DNA from: Methylobacterium mesophilicum SR1.6/6
GTDB taxonomy: Bacteria; Pseudomonadota; Alphaproteobacteria; Rhizobiales; Beijerinckiaceae
Assembly: GCF_000364445.2 (NCBI RefSeq)
Contig: NZ_CP043538.1
Span: forward strand, 1,805,612-1,869,611
Length of the DNA: 64,000 nt
Direction: 5' to 3'
Part shown: positions 16,906 to 25,842 of the stretch, piece by piece
How the letters are laid out: the number at the start of each line of letters is the position of its first letter
Position numbering within the stretch: the stretch's first letter is position 1
The notes under the pieces: generated by a model
Told to the model about the DNA's origin: nothing
Seen by the model: only the letters and a program-made list of their open reading frames with translations
Databases searched by the model: none
Translations under genes and position numbers: made by a program

Positions 16906-17823
16906 TCACGACTGGCGCAGGCGCGGGTCGAGGAAAGCGTTCAGCAGGTCGGCGGCCAGCGTCAGGCCGATGTAGATCATGGCCAGCACCAGCACGATCG
17001 CCTGGACGACGGGGAAGTCGTTGCGGGCGATGGATTCCCAGGCGAGCTGGCCGAGGCCCTGGAGCGAGAACACCGCCTCGATCACGATCGAGCCGCCGAG
17101 CATGAAGCCGAACTGCACCGCCGAGAGGGCGATCACCGGGATCACGGCGTTGCGCAGCGCGTGCCGCACCAGGATCTTCCGGGGCGGCAGACCCTTGGCG
17201 CGGGCGGTGCGGACGTAGTCGGAGGCCAGCACCTCCAGCATGCCGTTGCGGGTGAGGCGCATCACGGCGGGCATCGCGTAGTAGCCCAGCGCCACCGCGG
17301 GCAGGACGAAGTTCTTCCACGTGGCGTTGCCTGAGACCGGCAGCCAGCGGAGATTGACCGAGAAGATCAGGATCAGCGTCAGGCCGAACCAGAAGCTCGG
17401 CATCGCCTGGCCGAGCACCGAGACGGCGAGCGCCGTCCGGTCGATCCACGTGTCCCGCTTCACCGCGGCGACGACGCCGAGGGGAATGGCCACGAACAGC
17501 GCCACGCCGAGCGCGATGATGCCGAGATAGAGGGTGATCGGTAGGCGGGCGGCCAGCAGGTCGATCACGCTCTCGCGAAAGTAGAAAGAATTGCCGAAGT
17601 CGAGGTGCAAAGCCCGCCAGCCCCAGGTCAGGAACTGGGTCAGCAGCGGCTGGTCGAGGCCGTAATCCTGGCGGATCTGCGCGATCTGGGGGCCCGTGGC
17701 CTCCGGCCCGGCGATGGCCGTGGCGAGGTCGCCCGAGAGGTGGAGGAGCAGGAAGCTCGCCACCGAGACCGTGAAGGCCACCGCCAGGGCGACCAGCACG
17801 CGTCGGACCGTGAAGGCCAGCAT
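16906..17823 (-). CDS. Peptide ABC transporter permease, DppB/OppB type
   Basis: These 305 residues start MLAFTVRRVLVALAVAF, the standard DppB N-terminus, with PQIAQIRQDYGLDQPLLTQF and FGNSFYFRESVIDLLAARLP in the periplasmic part. The EAA motif lies in VRTARAKGLPPRKILVRHAL. Six membrane helices are expected. The next gene follows after 10 bp. It is transcribed with the binding protein upstream, although a repeat-rich 190-bp spacer separates the two. Confidence 0.93.
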   Translation of the reverse strand: MLAFTVRRVLVALAVAFTVSVASFLLLHLSGDLATAIAGPEATGPQIAQIRQDYGLDQPLLTQFLTWGWRALHLDFGNSFYFRESVIDLLAARLPITLYLGIIALGVALFVAIPLGVVAAVKRDTWIDRTALAVSVLGQAMPSFWFGLTLILIFSVNLRWLPVSGNATWKNFVLPAVALGYYAMPAVMRLTRNGMLEVLASDYVRTARAKGLPPRKILVRHALRNAVIPVIALSAVQFGFMLGGSIVIEAVFSLQGLGQLAWESIARNDFPVVQAIVLVLAMIYIGLTLAADLLNAFLDPRLRQS

Positions 17824-17877
17824 GGATCAGGCTCCTGCTGTTTCCCGTCGATCACGTTGGATCAGGACGGAGCGTTC

Positions 17878-17995
17878 TCTCCTCCCCCCCGCGGGGAGGA
17901 GGCGGAGGTGGGGTGGTTCAGGATCGAGCGGCGCGGTGCCGTCTGCACCACCCCCACCCATGACCTCTCCCCACTAGGGGGAGGGGAACAGCGTC
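17878..17995. repeat. REP-like GC-rich palindromic intergenic repeat
   Basis: Between the binding-protein and permease genes lies CTCCTCCCCCCCGCGGGGAG, then GGTGGGGTGGTTC, a mirrored CACCACCCCCACC, and TCCCCACTAGGGGGAGGGG. These paired arms can fold into a long hairpin and look like the CCCCTCCCC..GGGGAGGGG REP elements common in Rhizobiales. Inside an operon it may lower expression of the downstream permeases relative to the binding protein. Confidence 0.6.
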
Positions 17996-18013
17996 GCGCC
18001 TTCGAGGCCACCC

Positions 18014-19534
18014 TCACTTCCACGACGCCGCGTAGAAGCGCGGCACCTCGTCGGGCTGGGCGGTGAAGTTCAGGTCCGACGTGAAGGCGTAGTTGGTCGC
18101 GTAGGAGAACATCGGCAGGGCATAGGCCTCGCCGGCGATCCGCTGCAGCGCCTTGGCGTAGGCGGCCTTGCGCGTCTCCGGGTCGGTGGAACCGTCGCCC
18201 TTCTGAAGGTCGGCGATCACCTGCGGGTCCTTGGTCAGGTCCTCCTCGCCGCCCCGGAAATACACCCCGTCGAAGGCCGAGACGTCGAGCACCGAGAACG
18301 ACCCCCAGGTCTGGTAGCCGATCGAGGTCTTGCCGGCCCGCAGCGAATCCCGGAACGCCGCATAGCGCAGGTAGTTGAGCCGGGCCTTGATGCCGACCGC
18401 GCCGAGATAGCCGATCACCGCCTCGGCGTAGTCGCGCTCGCGGTAGGCACCGAGGTCGATCTCGAAGCCGTTCGGGTATCCGGCTTCCTTGAGCAGCGCC
18501 TTGGCCTTGGCCGGGTCGTAGGCGTAGCGCGGCACGCCCTGGTCGGTGCAGCCGAACTGGTCGACGAAGCACAGCGCGTTCATCACCCGCGAGGCGCCGC
18601 GCACGAGGTTGTCGACCATCGCCTTGCGGTCGATGGCGTAGGAGATCGCCTGCCGGACGCGCACGTCCTTGAGCGGCGAGTTCTCCTTGGCGCGGCCCAG
18701 CGTGTCGAACTGCAGGAAGCCGACCCGCATCGTCTCGGCATTGAGCACCGTGAGGTTCGGCGCGGCGCGCAGCTGCTCGGCCTGGTCGCTCGGCACCCGC
18801 CAGATCCAGTCCACGCCGCCGGTCATCAATTCGGCCATCCGGCTCTCGCCGTCCGGGATGACGCGGAACTGCAGCTTGCCGATCTTCGGCGTCCCGAGGG
18901 GGCTCTCCGCCCAGTACTTGTCGAACCGCTCCATGCTGACGCCGCGGCCGCTGTCGACCTTGGTGATCCGGTACGGGCCGCTGCCGACCGGCGCTTTGGC
19001 GAAGCCGTCGAGGCCGACCTTCTTGAAGTAATTGGCCGGGAAGATCGGCGTCGGGCCGGCGAGGTATTCGAGCGCCGCCGGGAACGGCGCCTTGAGGTGG
19101 ATGCGGACCGTATGCGGGCCGGTCACCTCCACCGACTTCATCCAGTCGACGTTCTGGCGGGTGACCGTGCGCGCCTCGGGCGTCAGCACGTAGTTGAAGG
19201 TGAAGGCCACGTCCTCAGGCCCGAGCGGGTCGCCGTTGTGGAAGACCACGCCCTCGCGGATCGTGAGATCCAGCGTCGTGTCGTCCTTCCAGGTCCAGGC
19301 GGTCGCCAGAAACGGCTTGTAGGTGCCGTCCTTGGGATCCCGGTACAGCAGCGTGTCCCAGCAGTTCCGGGCCAGGATCACGCCCTCGCGGGCGCTGTTG
19401 TGATACGGGCTGACGTTCTCGGGCTCGCTGTCGGAGGCGTAGACCAGGGTGTCGTCGGCCTTGCCGGCGAGGGCCGGGTGCACGGCGATCAGGGTGGCCA
19501 ACGAGGCGGCGAGGGTGAGAATCCGTAACGGCAT
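18014..19534 (-). CDS. Peptide ABC transporter substrate-binding protein (SBP_bac_5)
   Basis: The 506-aa protein from ATG 19534 (MPLRILTLAASLATLIAV) has a signal peptide ending near HPALAGKADD. Family-5 features follow: VYASDSEPENVSPYHNSARE, DLTIREGVVFHNGDPLGPED, KVDSGRGVSMERFDKYW, VRQAISYAIDRKAMVDNLV and the late SYATNYAFTSDLNF. It captures the solute in the periplasm. As first gene of the operon and divergent from the LysR gene, it is probably induced by that regulator. Confidence 0.93.
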   Translation of the reverse strand: MPLRILTLAASLATLIAVHPALAGKADDTLVYASDSEPENVSPYHNSAREGVILARNCWDTLLYRDPKDGTYKPFLATAWTWKDDTTLDLTIREGVVFHNGDPLGPEDVAFTFNYVLTPEARTVTRQNVDWMKSVEVTGPHTVRIHLKAPFPAALEYLAGPTPIFPANYFKKVGLDGFAKAPVGSGPYRITKVDSGRGVSMERFDKYWAESPLGTPKIGKLQFRVIPDGESRMAELMTGGVDWIWRVPSDQAEQLRAAPNLTVLNAETMRVGFLQFDTLGRAKENSPLKDVRVRQAISYAIDRKAMVDNLVRGASRVMNALCFVDQFGCTDQGVPRYAYDPAKAKALLKEAGYPNGFEIDLGAYRERDYAEAVIGYLGAVGIKARLNYLRYAAFRDSLRAGKTSIGYQTWGSFSVLDVSAFDGVYFRGGEEDLTKDPQVIADLQKGDGSTDPETRKAAYAKALQRIAGEAYALPMFSYATNYAFTSDLNFTAQPDEVPRFYAASWK

Positions 19535-19654
19535 GCGGGCTCCGACGGCGCGGCGGACAGGCCCGGCGGATCGGTCCGCGGCTGCCGCGTTTTTCACCCT
19601 GCCATGATGTTGTGCATCTGGGATCGCAACAAGTAGAATTTGGCGACCGGTGAC

Positions 19655-19669
19655 TTGCCGTATCGGCAA
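19655..19669. promoter_or_regulatory. Dyad between the divergent LysR and peptide-transporter genes
   Basis: TTGCCG-TAT-CGGCAA is a perfect 6-bp dyad 36 bp upstream of the LysR start and 120 bp from the binding-protein start. An imperfect dyad, GTTGTG...CGCAAC, lies at 19609-19630. LysR proteins bind such T-N11-A type dyads between divergent genes, so these are candidate operator and activation sites. Confidence 0.5.
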
Positions 19670-19704
19670 TTCGCACAGCATCATACAGCCTAAAGGGCAC
19701 GATA

Positions 19705-20703
19705 ATGCAGACAACCAGTCTGCGCTACTTCCTGGCGGTCGCCCGGACCGGCTCGATTGCCGCCGCCTCGGCCCAGCTCAACGTGGCGGCGTCGGCGATC
19801 AGCCGGCAGATCGGCAACCTGGAGGCCGAGCTCGACTGCGTGCTGTTCGAGCGGCGCCCGCGCGGCATGGTGCCGAGCCCGGCCGGGGAGCTGCTGGCGC
19901 AGCACGCCCATCAGGTGCTGATCCGCTCCGAGCAGGTGGTCACGGAGATCCGGGAGCTGGAGGGTCTGGCCCGGGGCCTGATCCGCGTCGCCTGTTCCGA
20001 GGGGTTCTCCCTCGACATCGTGCCGAACGCCATCGCGGCGTTCCACGCCGCCCAGCCCGGCATCCGCTTCGAGGTCACCGTCCTGCCTCCGGCGCAGGTG
20101 ACCCAGACGGTGGCGGTGGGGGATGTCGATCTCGGCATCACCTTCGCGCTGACGCCGACACCGCAGGTCGAGGTGCTGTACGACGGGCGGGTGGACATGC
20201 TGGCGCTGGCCGCCCCCGACCATCCCCTCGCGCGGGCCCCGGCCCTGCGCGTCGCCGACCTCCTGGACTACCCCGTCGCCCTGCCGACCCGGGACACGAC
20301 CCTGCGGCAGGTCTTCGACGCCGCCTGCGCGCACGAGGGCATCGCGGTCGAGCCGGTGCTGACCTCCAACACCCTCTCGGCGCTGCTGCCCTTCGTCCGG
20401 CGCTCGCGCGGGCTGGCTCTGATGTCGGCGCTGTCGGTGCAGACGCCGCTGCGTCTCAACGAGCTGGTCAGCCTGCCGATCCGCTCCCGGACGAGCCTCG
20501 CCCGGGGCGTGAAGATCCAGGCCATGCGCGACCGGCGGCTGCCCCGGGCCGTACAGGCCTTCCTGCGCCAGCTCACAGACGCGTTGCCGCCGCCGACGAC
20601 GGGGGGCCGGCATTCTGATCCCGCTCAGGCGCCGCTGCGCCGCGCCGCGACGGCGCAGCTGTGGTCCATCACGTCCTCGGCGCTGGCGCTCGGCGCCCGG
20701 TAG
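19705..20703 (+). CDS. LysR family transcriptional regulator
   Basis: These 332 residues begin MQTTSLRYFLAVARTGSIAA with the winged helix-turn-helix (SIAAASAQLNVAASAISRQI) and an effector domain like that of CynR/GcvA-type LysR proteins (IRVACSEGFSLDIVPNAI, AVGDVDLGITFAL). It is divergent from the peptide transporter operon and probably its regulator. The last 25-30 residues extend past the usual LysR end and read antisense into the convergent phosphatase gene, overlapping it by 79 bp. Confidence 0.9.
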   Translation: MQTTSLRYFLAVARTGSIAAASAQLNVAASAISRQIGNLEAELDCVLFERRPRGMVPSPAGELLAQHAHQVLIRSEQVVTEIRELEGLARGLIRVACSEGFSLDIVPNAIAAFHAAQPGIRFEVTVLPPAQVTQTVAVGDVDLGITFALTPTPQVEVLYDGRVDMLALAAPDHPLARAPALRVADLLDYPVALPTRDTTLRQVFDAACAHEGIAVEPVLTSNTLSALLPFVRRSRGLALMSALSVQTPLRLNELVSLPIRSRTSLARGVKIQAMRDRRLPRAVQAFLRQLTDALPPPTTGGRHSDPAQAPLRRAATAQLWSITSSALALGAR

Positions 20704-21380
20704 GCCAGCAGGATGTAGCCCGGCTCGGGGTCGCCCGGCGGCGTCGACACCGCGGCGAAGCTCGTCCGGTGCAGATCCGGCCGGCCGCCCGGCAGGCCGT
20801 GCAGGGCCGCGAACGGGTTGAGATGCTCGGCCTCCGCCTCCGGCACCCGCAGGGCGAAGAAGCGGTCGCCGGCGAGCGGCACCGGGAAGCGGGTCCAGGT
20901 CCGGCGGACCTGGCGGCCATGGGCCTTGAGGGCGGCGAGCACGCTCGGCTTCAAGCAGTCGAGATGGATATGGAGCTGGTCCTGGCTGCGGCCCTGGGCC
21001 GAATTGACCGCCAGCCCGACCTCCCCGGGCGTCAGCCTTCCCTTCAGCGCGTCCGTCACGAAGGGCCGCGCGGCCAGCGCGGCCCGCCAGTACGCGATCC
21101 CGGCCGATCGCTGCAGCATGGGCGCTTCGAGCCCCGCGACGGTGTCGGTGGGCATGACCACGATATGGGTCGGCTCGCCGGGTGCCCGCAGGACCGCGGT
21201 GCCGGGACGGTCCTTGTCGCCGAGGTCGACCGAGAGGCACGGGAAGGTCCGGTTGGCGACCCTTTTGGCGAGCACGCAGGTCTTCAGCGCCGCCCACAGG
21301 ACGTCCCGGCTCGGGTCCGGGGCCGCTGAGGCCGGCATCGCGGTCGCGATGAGGAAGGCGGCGAGCAGCGCGCGGCGCAT
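20625..21380 (-). CDS. cdh: CDP-diacylglycerol diphosphatase
   Basis: The 251-aa protein from ATG 21380 has a signal peptide MRRALLAAFLIATAMPASA. The family signature is the HIT-like QDQLHIHLDC near residue 140. Other family regions are THIVVMPTDTVAGLEAPML, YWRAALAARPFV and the C-terminal DVMDHSCAVA. The enzyme hydrolyses CDP-diacylglycerol to CMP and phosphatidic acid at the periplasmic membrane face. A second family member is encoded at 38974-39786. The 3' end overlaps the convergent LysR gene. Confidence 0.85.
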   Translation of the reverse strand: MRRALLAAFLIATAMPASAAPDPSRDVLWAALKTCVLAKRVANRTFPCLSVDLGDKDRPGTAVLRAPGEPTHIVVMPTDTVAGLEAPMLQRSAGIAYWRAALAARPFVTDALKGRLTPGEVGLAVNSAQGRSQDQLHIHLDCLKPSVLAALKAHGRQVRRTWTRFPVPLAGDRFFALRVPEAEAEHLNPFAALHGLPGGRPDLHRTSFAAVSTPPGDPEPGYILLAYRAPSASAEDVMDHSCAVAARRSGA

Positions 21381-21630
21381 GGAATCTCCCGATGAGGCCG
21401 GCGGCCAAGCTGGCGGATCGGCCGGCCCCGCTGGACTCCGCGATACCCGATCTCGACCTGCGCCGGCAAAGCGTCCGTTTGCCCGACGTACGGCCGCAGG
21501 CCCCTGCTCGGCGCGCCCGCGTGCACTACCTTGGAGCCGATCCAGGGTATCGGGGTTGCCCTGGGACATCCCGCCTTCGATGGGCCGATCCGTGCGGGCC
21601 GCCGCTCCCGCCGCGGGCCCGGAGGCCGAG

Positions 21631-22233
21631 ATGCAACGTCCCCGCAGCTTTGACCCGAACCGGAGAGACTTGATGGTGGGAGCCACCGCATCAGCGGCCG
21701 CTGCACGAACCGACGAGCCGGTCATCGCCACCGTCACCTTCACGGTGAACGGGCAGCGGCGCGACCTCGAACTCGACACCCGCACAAGCCTGCTCGACGC
21801 CGCGCGCGAGCATCTGCACCTGACCGGCTCCAAGAAGGGCTGCGACCACGGCCAGTGCGGCGCCTGCACGATGATCGTCGACGGAAGGCGCATCAACGCC
21901 TGCCTGACGCTGGCGATCATGCACCAGGGCGCGGAGATCACCACGATCGAGGGCCTGGGCCAGCCGGACCATCTCCACCCGATGCAGGCCGCCTTCGTCC
22001 GTCACGACGGCTACCAGTGCGGCTACTGCACGCCGGGCCAGATCTGCTCGGGCGTGGCCGTGCTGGACGAGATCAAGGCCGGCATCCCGAGCCACGTCAC
22101 CGCCGACCTCGAGGCCGCGCCGCAGGTGACCGAGGCCGAGATCCGCGAGCGCATGAGCGGCAACATCTGCCGCTGCGGCGCCTATTCCAACATCGTCGAG
22201 GCGATGACCGAGGTTGCGGGGGTGCGGGCATGA
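21631..22233 (+). CDS. paoA: Aldehyde oxidoreductase, 2Fe-2S subunit (PaoA-like)
   Basis: This 200-aa protein starts at ATG 21631 behind GGAGG. The N-terminus has a twin-arginine motif ([16 protein letters not shown]), as in periplasmic E. coli PaoA. Two [2Fe-2S] clusters are evident: the plant-type one, [12 protein letters not shown] with a later Cys in INACL, and the helical one, [12 protein letters not shown] with [12 protein letters not shown]. The subunit passes electrons from the molybdenum site to FAD. Its stop overlaps the start of the FAD subunit (ATGA), so the three subunits are co-translated. Confidence 0.92.
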   Translation: MQRPRSFDPNRRDLMVGATASAAAARTDEPVIATVTFTVNGQRRDLELDTRTSLLDAAREHLHLTGSKKGCDHGQCGACTMIVDGRRINACLTLAIMHQGAEITTIEGLGQPDHLHPMQAAFVRHDGYQCGYCTPGQICSGVAVLDEIKAGIPSHVTADLEAAPQVTEAEIRERMSGNICRCGAYSNIVEAMTEVAGVRA

Positions 22234-23180
22234 AGTCGTTCACCTACGAGCGCCCGGGCACGCCCGCCGAGGCCGCCGCCGCCGTCGCGCGCGTGCCGGA
22301 CGCCAAGTTCATCGCCGGCGGCACCAACCTCCTCGACCTGATGAAGCTGCAGATCGAGACCCCGCGCCACCTCGTGGACGTGAACGGCCTCGGCCTCGAC
22401 GCGGTGGAGCCGACCGAGGCGGGCGGCCTGCGCATCGGCGCCCTGGTGCGCAACACCGACCTCGCGGCCCATCCGCGGGTGCGCAAGGATTACGGGGTTC
22501 TCAGCCGGGCGCTGCTCGCGGGCGCCTCGGGCCAGCTGCGCAACAAGGCGACGACCGCCGGCAACCTGCTCCAGCGGACCCGCTGCCCGTATTTCTATGA
22601 CACGGCCCAGCCCTGCAACAAGCGTCAGCCGGGTTCCGGCTGCTCGGCGCTGGACGGCGTGAGCCGCCAGCTCGCGGTGATCGGCGCCAGCGCGACCTGC
22701 ATCGCCACGCATCCCGGCGACATGGCGGTGGCCATGCGCGTCCTCGACGCCACCGTGGAGACGGTCGACGGGGAGGGCGCTACGCGAAAGATCCCGATCG
22801 CCGAGTTCCACAGGCTGCCCGGCGACGACCCGTCGCGCGACACGACCCTCGAGCCCGGCGAGCTGATCACCGCGGTGACGCTGCCCAAGCCCGTTGCCGG
22901 CACGCACATCTACCGCAAGGTCCGCGACCGGGCCTCCTACGCCTACGCGCTGGTCTCGGTGGCGGCGGTCCTGGGCAAGGACGGCAGCGGCCACGTCGCC
23001 TTCGGCGGCGTCGCCCCCAAGCCCTGGCGGGTGGAGGCGGCCGAGGCCGACCTGCCGAAGGGCGCCAAGGCGGTGACCGCCCAGGTCTTCGCCGACGCCA
23101 AGCCGACCCACGAGAACGCCTACAAGCTGAAGCTCGCCGAGCGGACCCTCGGCGCGGCGCTCAACCAAGCGAGGGCCTGA
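22230..23180 (+). CDS. paoB: Aldehyde oxidoreductase, FAD / 4Fe-4S subunit (PaoB-like)
   Basis: This 316-aa subunit has the FAD-binding motif [14 protein letters not shown] and [20 protein letters not shown] of the xanthine-oxidase family. The insertion [20 protein letters not shown] followed by C matches the extra [4Fe-4S] cluster loop of E. coli PaoB, which most family members lack. This separates it from ordinary xanthine dehydrogenase FAD subunits. It is the middle gene of paoABC. Confidence 0.92.
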   Translation: MKSFTYERPGTPAEAAAAVARVPDAKFIAGGTNLLDLMKLQIETPRHLVDVNGLGLDAVEPTEAGGLRIGALVRNTDLAAHPRVRKDYGVLSRALLAGASGQLRNKATTAGNLLQRTRCPYFYDTAQPCNKRQPGSGCSALDGVSRQLAVIGASATCIATHPGDMAVAMRVLDATVETVDGEGATRKIPIAEFHRLPGDDPSRDTTLEPGELITAVTLPKPVAGTHIYRKVRDRASYAYALVSVAAVLGKDGSGHVAFGGVAPKPWRVEAAEADLPKGAKAVTAQVFADAKPTHENAYKLKLAERTLGAALNQARA

Positions 23181-23183
23181 GCC

Positions 23184-25403
23184 ATGAAGTTCGACACGAA
23201 AGCCGGCCCGAACCCGATCGACCGCCTCAAGGTCGTCGGCCATGCCACCGACCGGATCGACGGCAAGTACAAGACCACCGGCACCGCGCCCTACGCCTAC
23301 GAGCGCCACGACGTGGCCCCCGACGCCGCCTACGGCTACGTGCTGGGCTCCGCCATCGCCAAGGGCCGGGTGCGCAGCATCGACACGGCCTCGGCCCGGC
23401 AGGCGCCCGGCGTGATCGGCGTGGTCACCACCCTCGACACCCCGCGGATCGAGCGCGGCGTGATGAACGTCGCCTACCTGTTCGGCGGCGACGTGATCCA
23501 GCACTACCACCAGGCGATCGCCGTGGTGGTGGCCGAGACCTTCGAGCAGGCCCGGGCGGCCGCGTTCCTCGTGAAGGTCGACTATGCCCCGGAGGACGGT
23601 GCGTTCGACCTCGCCGAAGCGGCCAAGACCGCCGAGCCGGTGCCGGCCGACAGCGGCGAGGGCAGCGGCGGGAACGGCGAGGAGCGGGTCGGCGACTTCG
23701 AGGGCGCCTTCGCGCAGGCGCCTGTGACCCTCGACGCGTCCTACACGACCGCGGACGAGAGCCACGCCATGATGGAGCCGCACGCGACGATTGCGGCCTG
23801 GGACGGCGAGAAGATCACGCTCTGGACCGCCAACCAGATGATCGGCTGGGGCCACGGCAGCCTCGCCAAGATGCTGGGCCTGCCGAAGGACAAGGTCCGG
23901 CTCGACGCGCCCTATGTCGGCGGCGGCTTCGGCGGCAAGCTGTTCGTGCGCGCCGACGCGGTACTGGCGGCGCTCGCCGCGAAAGCCACGGGGCGGCCCG
24001 TGAAGGTGGCGCTGACGCGCCCGCTCATCGCCAACAACACCACCCACCGGCCGGCCACGATCCAGCGGGTGCGCATCGGCGCGACGCAGGACGGCACCAT
24101 CACGGCGATCGCCCACGAGAGCGTCTCCGGCAACCTGCCGGACGGTGATCCCGAGACGGCGGTGAACCAGACCAAGTACCTCTACGCGGGCAAGAACCGC
24201 CTGACCGCCATGAAGCTCGCCCGGCTCGACCTGCCCGAGGGCAACGCCATGCGGGCGCCCGGCGAGGCTCCGGGACTGGCGGTCCTGGAGGTCGCCATGG
24301 ACGAGATGGCGGAGAAGCTCGGCCTCGACCCGGTGGAGTTCCGCATCCGCAACGACACCCAGGTCGTCCCGACCCAGCCGGATCTGCACTTCTCCCACCG
24401 CGACCTCGTCGGCTGCCTGAAGCTCGGCGCGGACAGGTTCGGCTGGGCCAAGCGCAACCCGAAGCCCGGTCAGGTCCGGGACGGGCAGTGGCTCGTCGGG
24501 CTCGGCATGGCGGCGGCCTTCCGCGACAACATGGTGATGAAGTCGGGCGCCCGGGTTCGCCTCGATTCGAGCGGCACCGTCACGGTCGAGACCGACATGA
24601 CCGATATCGGCACCGGCAGCTACACGATCATCGCGCAGACGGCCGCCGAGATGATGGGCGTGCCCCTCGATCGCGTGGTGGTGCGGCTCGGCGACTCGGA
24701 CTTCCCGGTCTCCGCGGGCTCGGGTGGCCAGTTCGGCGCCAATTCCTCGACCGCGGGCGTCTACGCGGCCTGCGTGAAGCTGCGGGAGGCCATCGCCCAA
24801 AAACTCGGCTTCAACGCCACCGACGCGGTGTTCGAGGACGGGGAGGTTCGCGCCGGCAACCGCGCCATCGCGCTGGCCCAGGCCGCGGCCGAGGGCGAGC
24901 TGGTCGCCGAGGATGCGATCGAGTTCGGCAAGCTCTCCAAGGAGCAGCAGGTCTCGACCTTCGGCGCCCACTTCGTCGAGGTCGGCGTGGACCTGTACAC
25001 CGCCGAGGTCCGGGTGCGGCGGATGCTGGCGGTCTGCGCGGCCGGGCGCATCCTCAACCCGAAATCGGCCCGCAGCCAGGTGATCGGCGGCATGGTCATG
25101 GGCACGGGCGCGGCCCTGATGGAGGAGCTCGCGGTCGACGCGAAGCGCGGCTTCTTCGCCAACCACGATCTGGCCGGCTACGAAGTGCCGGTCCACGCCG
25201 ACATCCCGCACCAGGAGGTGATCTTTTTGGACGAGGTCGACCCGATGTCCTCGCCCATGAAGGCGAAGGGCGTGGGCGAGCTCGGCATCTCGGGGATCGC
25301 CGCCGCGGTGGCGAACGCGGTCTACAACGCCACTGGCATCCGCGTGCGGGATTATCCGATCACCCTCGACAAGCTCCTCGACCGCATGCCGGACGCGGCC
25401 TGA
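23184..25403 (+). CDS. paoC: Aldehyde oxidoreductase, molybdopterin subunit (PaoC-like)
   Basis: This 739-aa catalytic subunit binds the molybdenum cofactor. Visible motifs are GGGFGGKLFVRADAVLAALA, AMRAPGEAPGLAVLEVAMDE, TDIGTGSYTIIAQTAAEMMG, GSGGQFGANSSTAG and the catalytic Glu region KGVGELGISGIAAA near the C-terminus. PaoABC of E. coli oxidises aromatic and other aldehydes in the periplasm, protecting the cell. The substrate here is inferred from similarity. No XdhC/PaoD insertion chaperone follows, so it must be encoded elsewhere. Confidence 0.93.
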   Translation: MKFDTKAGPNPIDRLKVVGHATDRIDGKYKTTGTAPYAYERHDVAPDAAYGYVLGSAIAKGRVRSIDTASARQAPGVIGVVTTLDTPRIERGVMNVAYLFGGDVIQHYHQAIAVVVAETFEQARAAAFLVKVDYAPEDGAFDLAEAAKTAEPVPADSGEGSGGNGEERVGDFEGAFAQAPVTLDASYTTADESHAMMEPHATIAAWDGEKITLWTANQMIGWGHGSLAKMLGLPKDKVRLDAPYVGGGFGGKLFVRADAVLAALAAKATGRPVKVALTRPLIANNTTHRPATIQRVRIGATQDGTITAIAHESVSGNLPDGDPETAVNQTKYLYAGKNRLTAMKLARLDLPEGNAMRAPGEAPGLAVLEVAMDEMAEKLGLDPVEFRIRNDTQVVPTQPDLHFSHRDLVGCLKLGADRFGWAKRNPKPGQVRDGQWLVGLGMAAAFRDNMVMKSGARVRLDSSGTVTVETDMTDIGTGSYTIIAQTAAEMMGVPLDRVVVRLGDSDFPVSAGSGGQFGANSSTAGVYAACVKLREAIAQKLGFNATDAVFEDGEVRAGNRAIALAQAAAEGELVAEDAIEFGKLSKEQQVSTFGAHFVEVGVDLYTAEVRVRRMLAVCAAGRILNPKSARSQVIGGMVMGTGAALMEELAVDAKRGFFANHDLAGYEVPVHADIPHQEVIFLDEVDPMSSPMKAKGVGELGISGIAAAVANAVYNATGIRVRDYPITLDKLLDRMPDAA

Positions 25404-25510
25404 GCGCTTCGGGGGATCCGTCCGGGGATCCCCCGGGCGGCCACCGGAGCAGGGCTTCGCAGCCGGCTTGCGGTTCGCGGTCGAACCCTTCGGTTGCGGC
25501 GTCCCTCTCC

Positions 25511-25600
25511 GTCATCGCCAGCGCAGCGAAGCGACCCAGCATTGGCGCGACATCTCGAAGCGTGGCGCCCCCTGGATTGCTTCGCTCCGCTCGCAAGGAC
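25511..25600. repeat. Palindromic repeat of the GCGCAGCGAAGC type
   Basis: The left arm GTCATCGCCAGCGCAGCGAA and the right arm TTCGCTCCGCTCGCAAGGAC are near-complements about 50 bp apart, forming an imperfect palindrome of 90 bp. I recognise the arm sequence as a REP-like element scattered in Methylobacterium and other Rhizobiales genomes. It lies after paoC and may end or buffer that transcript. Confidence 0.6.
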
Positions 25601-25644
25601 GGTGGGCCGAAGCCATCGGCCGGGGGGTATGATCCCAACCATCC

Positions 25645-25760
25645 ACCTCATCCTGAGGTGACCGCGTCAGCGGGCCTCGAAGGAGAGTTCCAGCCAGCCG
25701 TGCGATTCCTGGAGGCCTCCTTCGAGGCCTGCGCTGCGCTCCGGCACCTCAGGATGAGGT
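25645..25760. repeat. 116-bp MITE-like palindrome, copy 1
   Basis: The ends are perfect 16-bp inverted repeats, ACCTCATCCTGAGGTG and CACCTCAGGATGAGGT. An inner pair, GCCTCGAAGGAG and CTCCTTCGAGGC, makes almost the whole element one hairpin. A second copy in the opposite orientation lies at 36509-36624. It encodes nothing. Confidence 0.8.
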
Positions 25761-25842
25761 GGGATGATGGGAGGGTCGATCCTGCGCGGTCTCGTGTCGC
25801 GCACCGCACCCGCTCGTGCCACCATCGCCCTACCTCCACGCC

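Noticed and set aside
14331..17105. A 924-codon plus-strand frame opposite the peptide transporter operon
   Set aside because: It is antisense to an M20 peptidase and permeases with clear motifs; its translation is Gln/Arg/Gly-rich and low in complexity.
17878..17995. A CRISPR-like look of repeated GC-rich blocks
   Set aside because: The blocks are mirror-image arms of one palindrome, not evenly spaced direct repeats with unique spacers.
22182..25211. A 1009-codon open frame on the minus strand opposite paoBC
   Set aside because: It is antisense to two clearly identified genes, is extremely rich in Arg, His, Gly and Asp, and has no family motif. Such frames arise from high GC at third codon positions.
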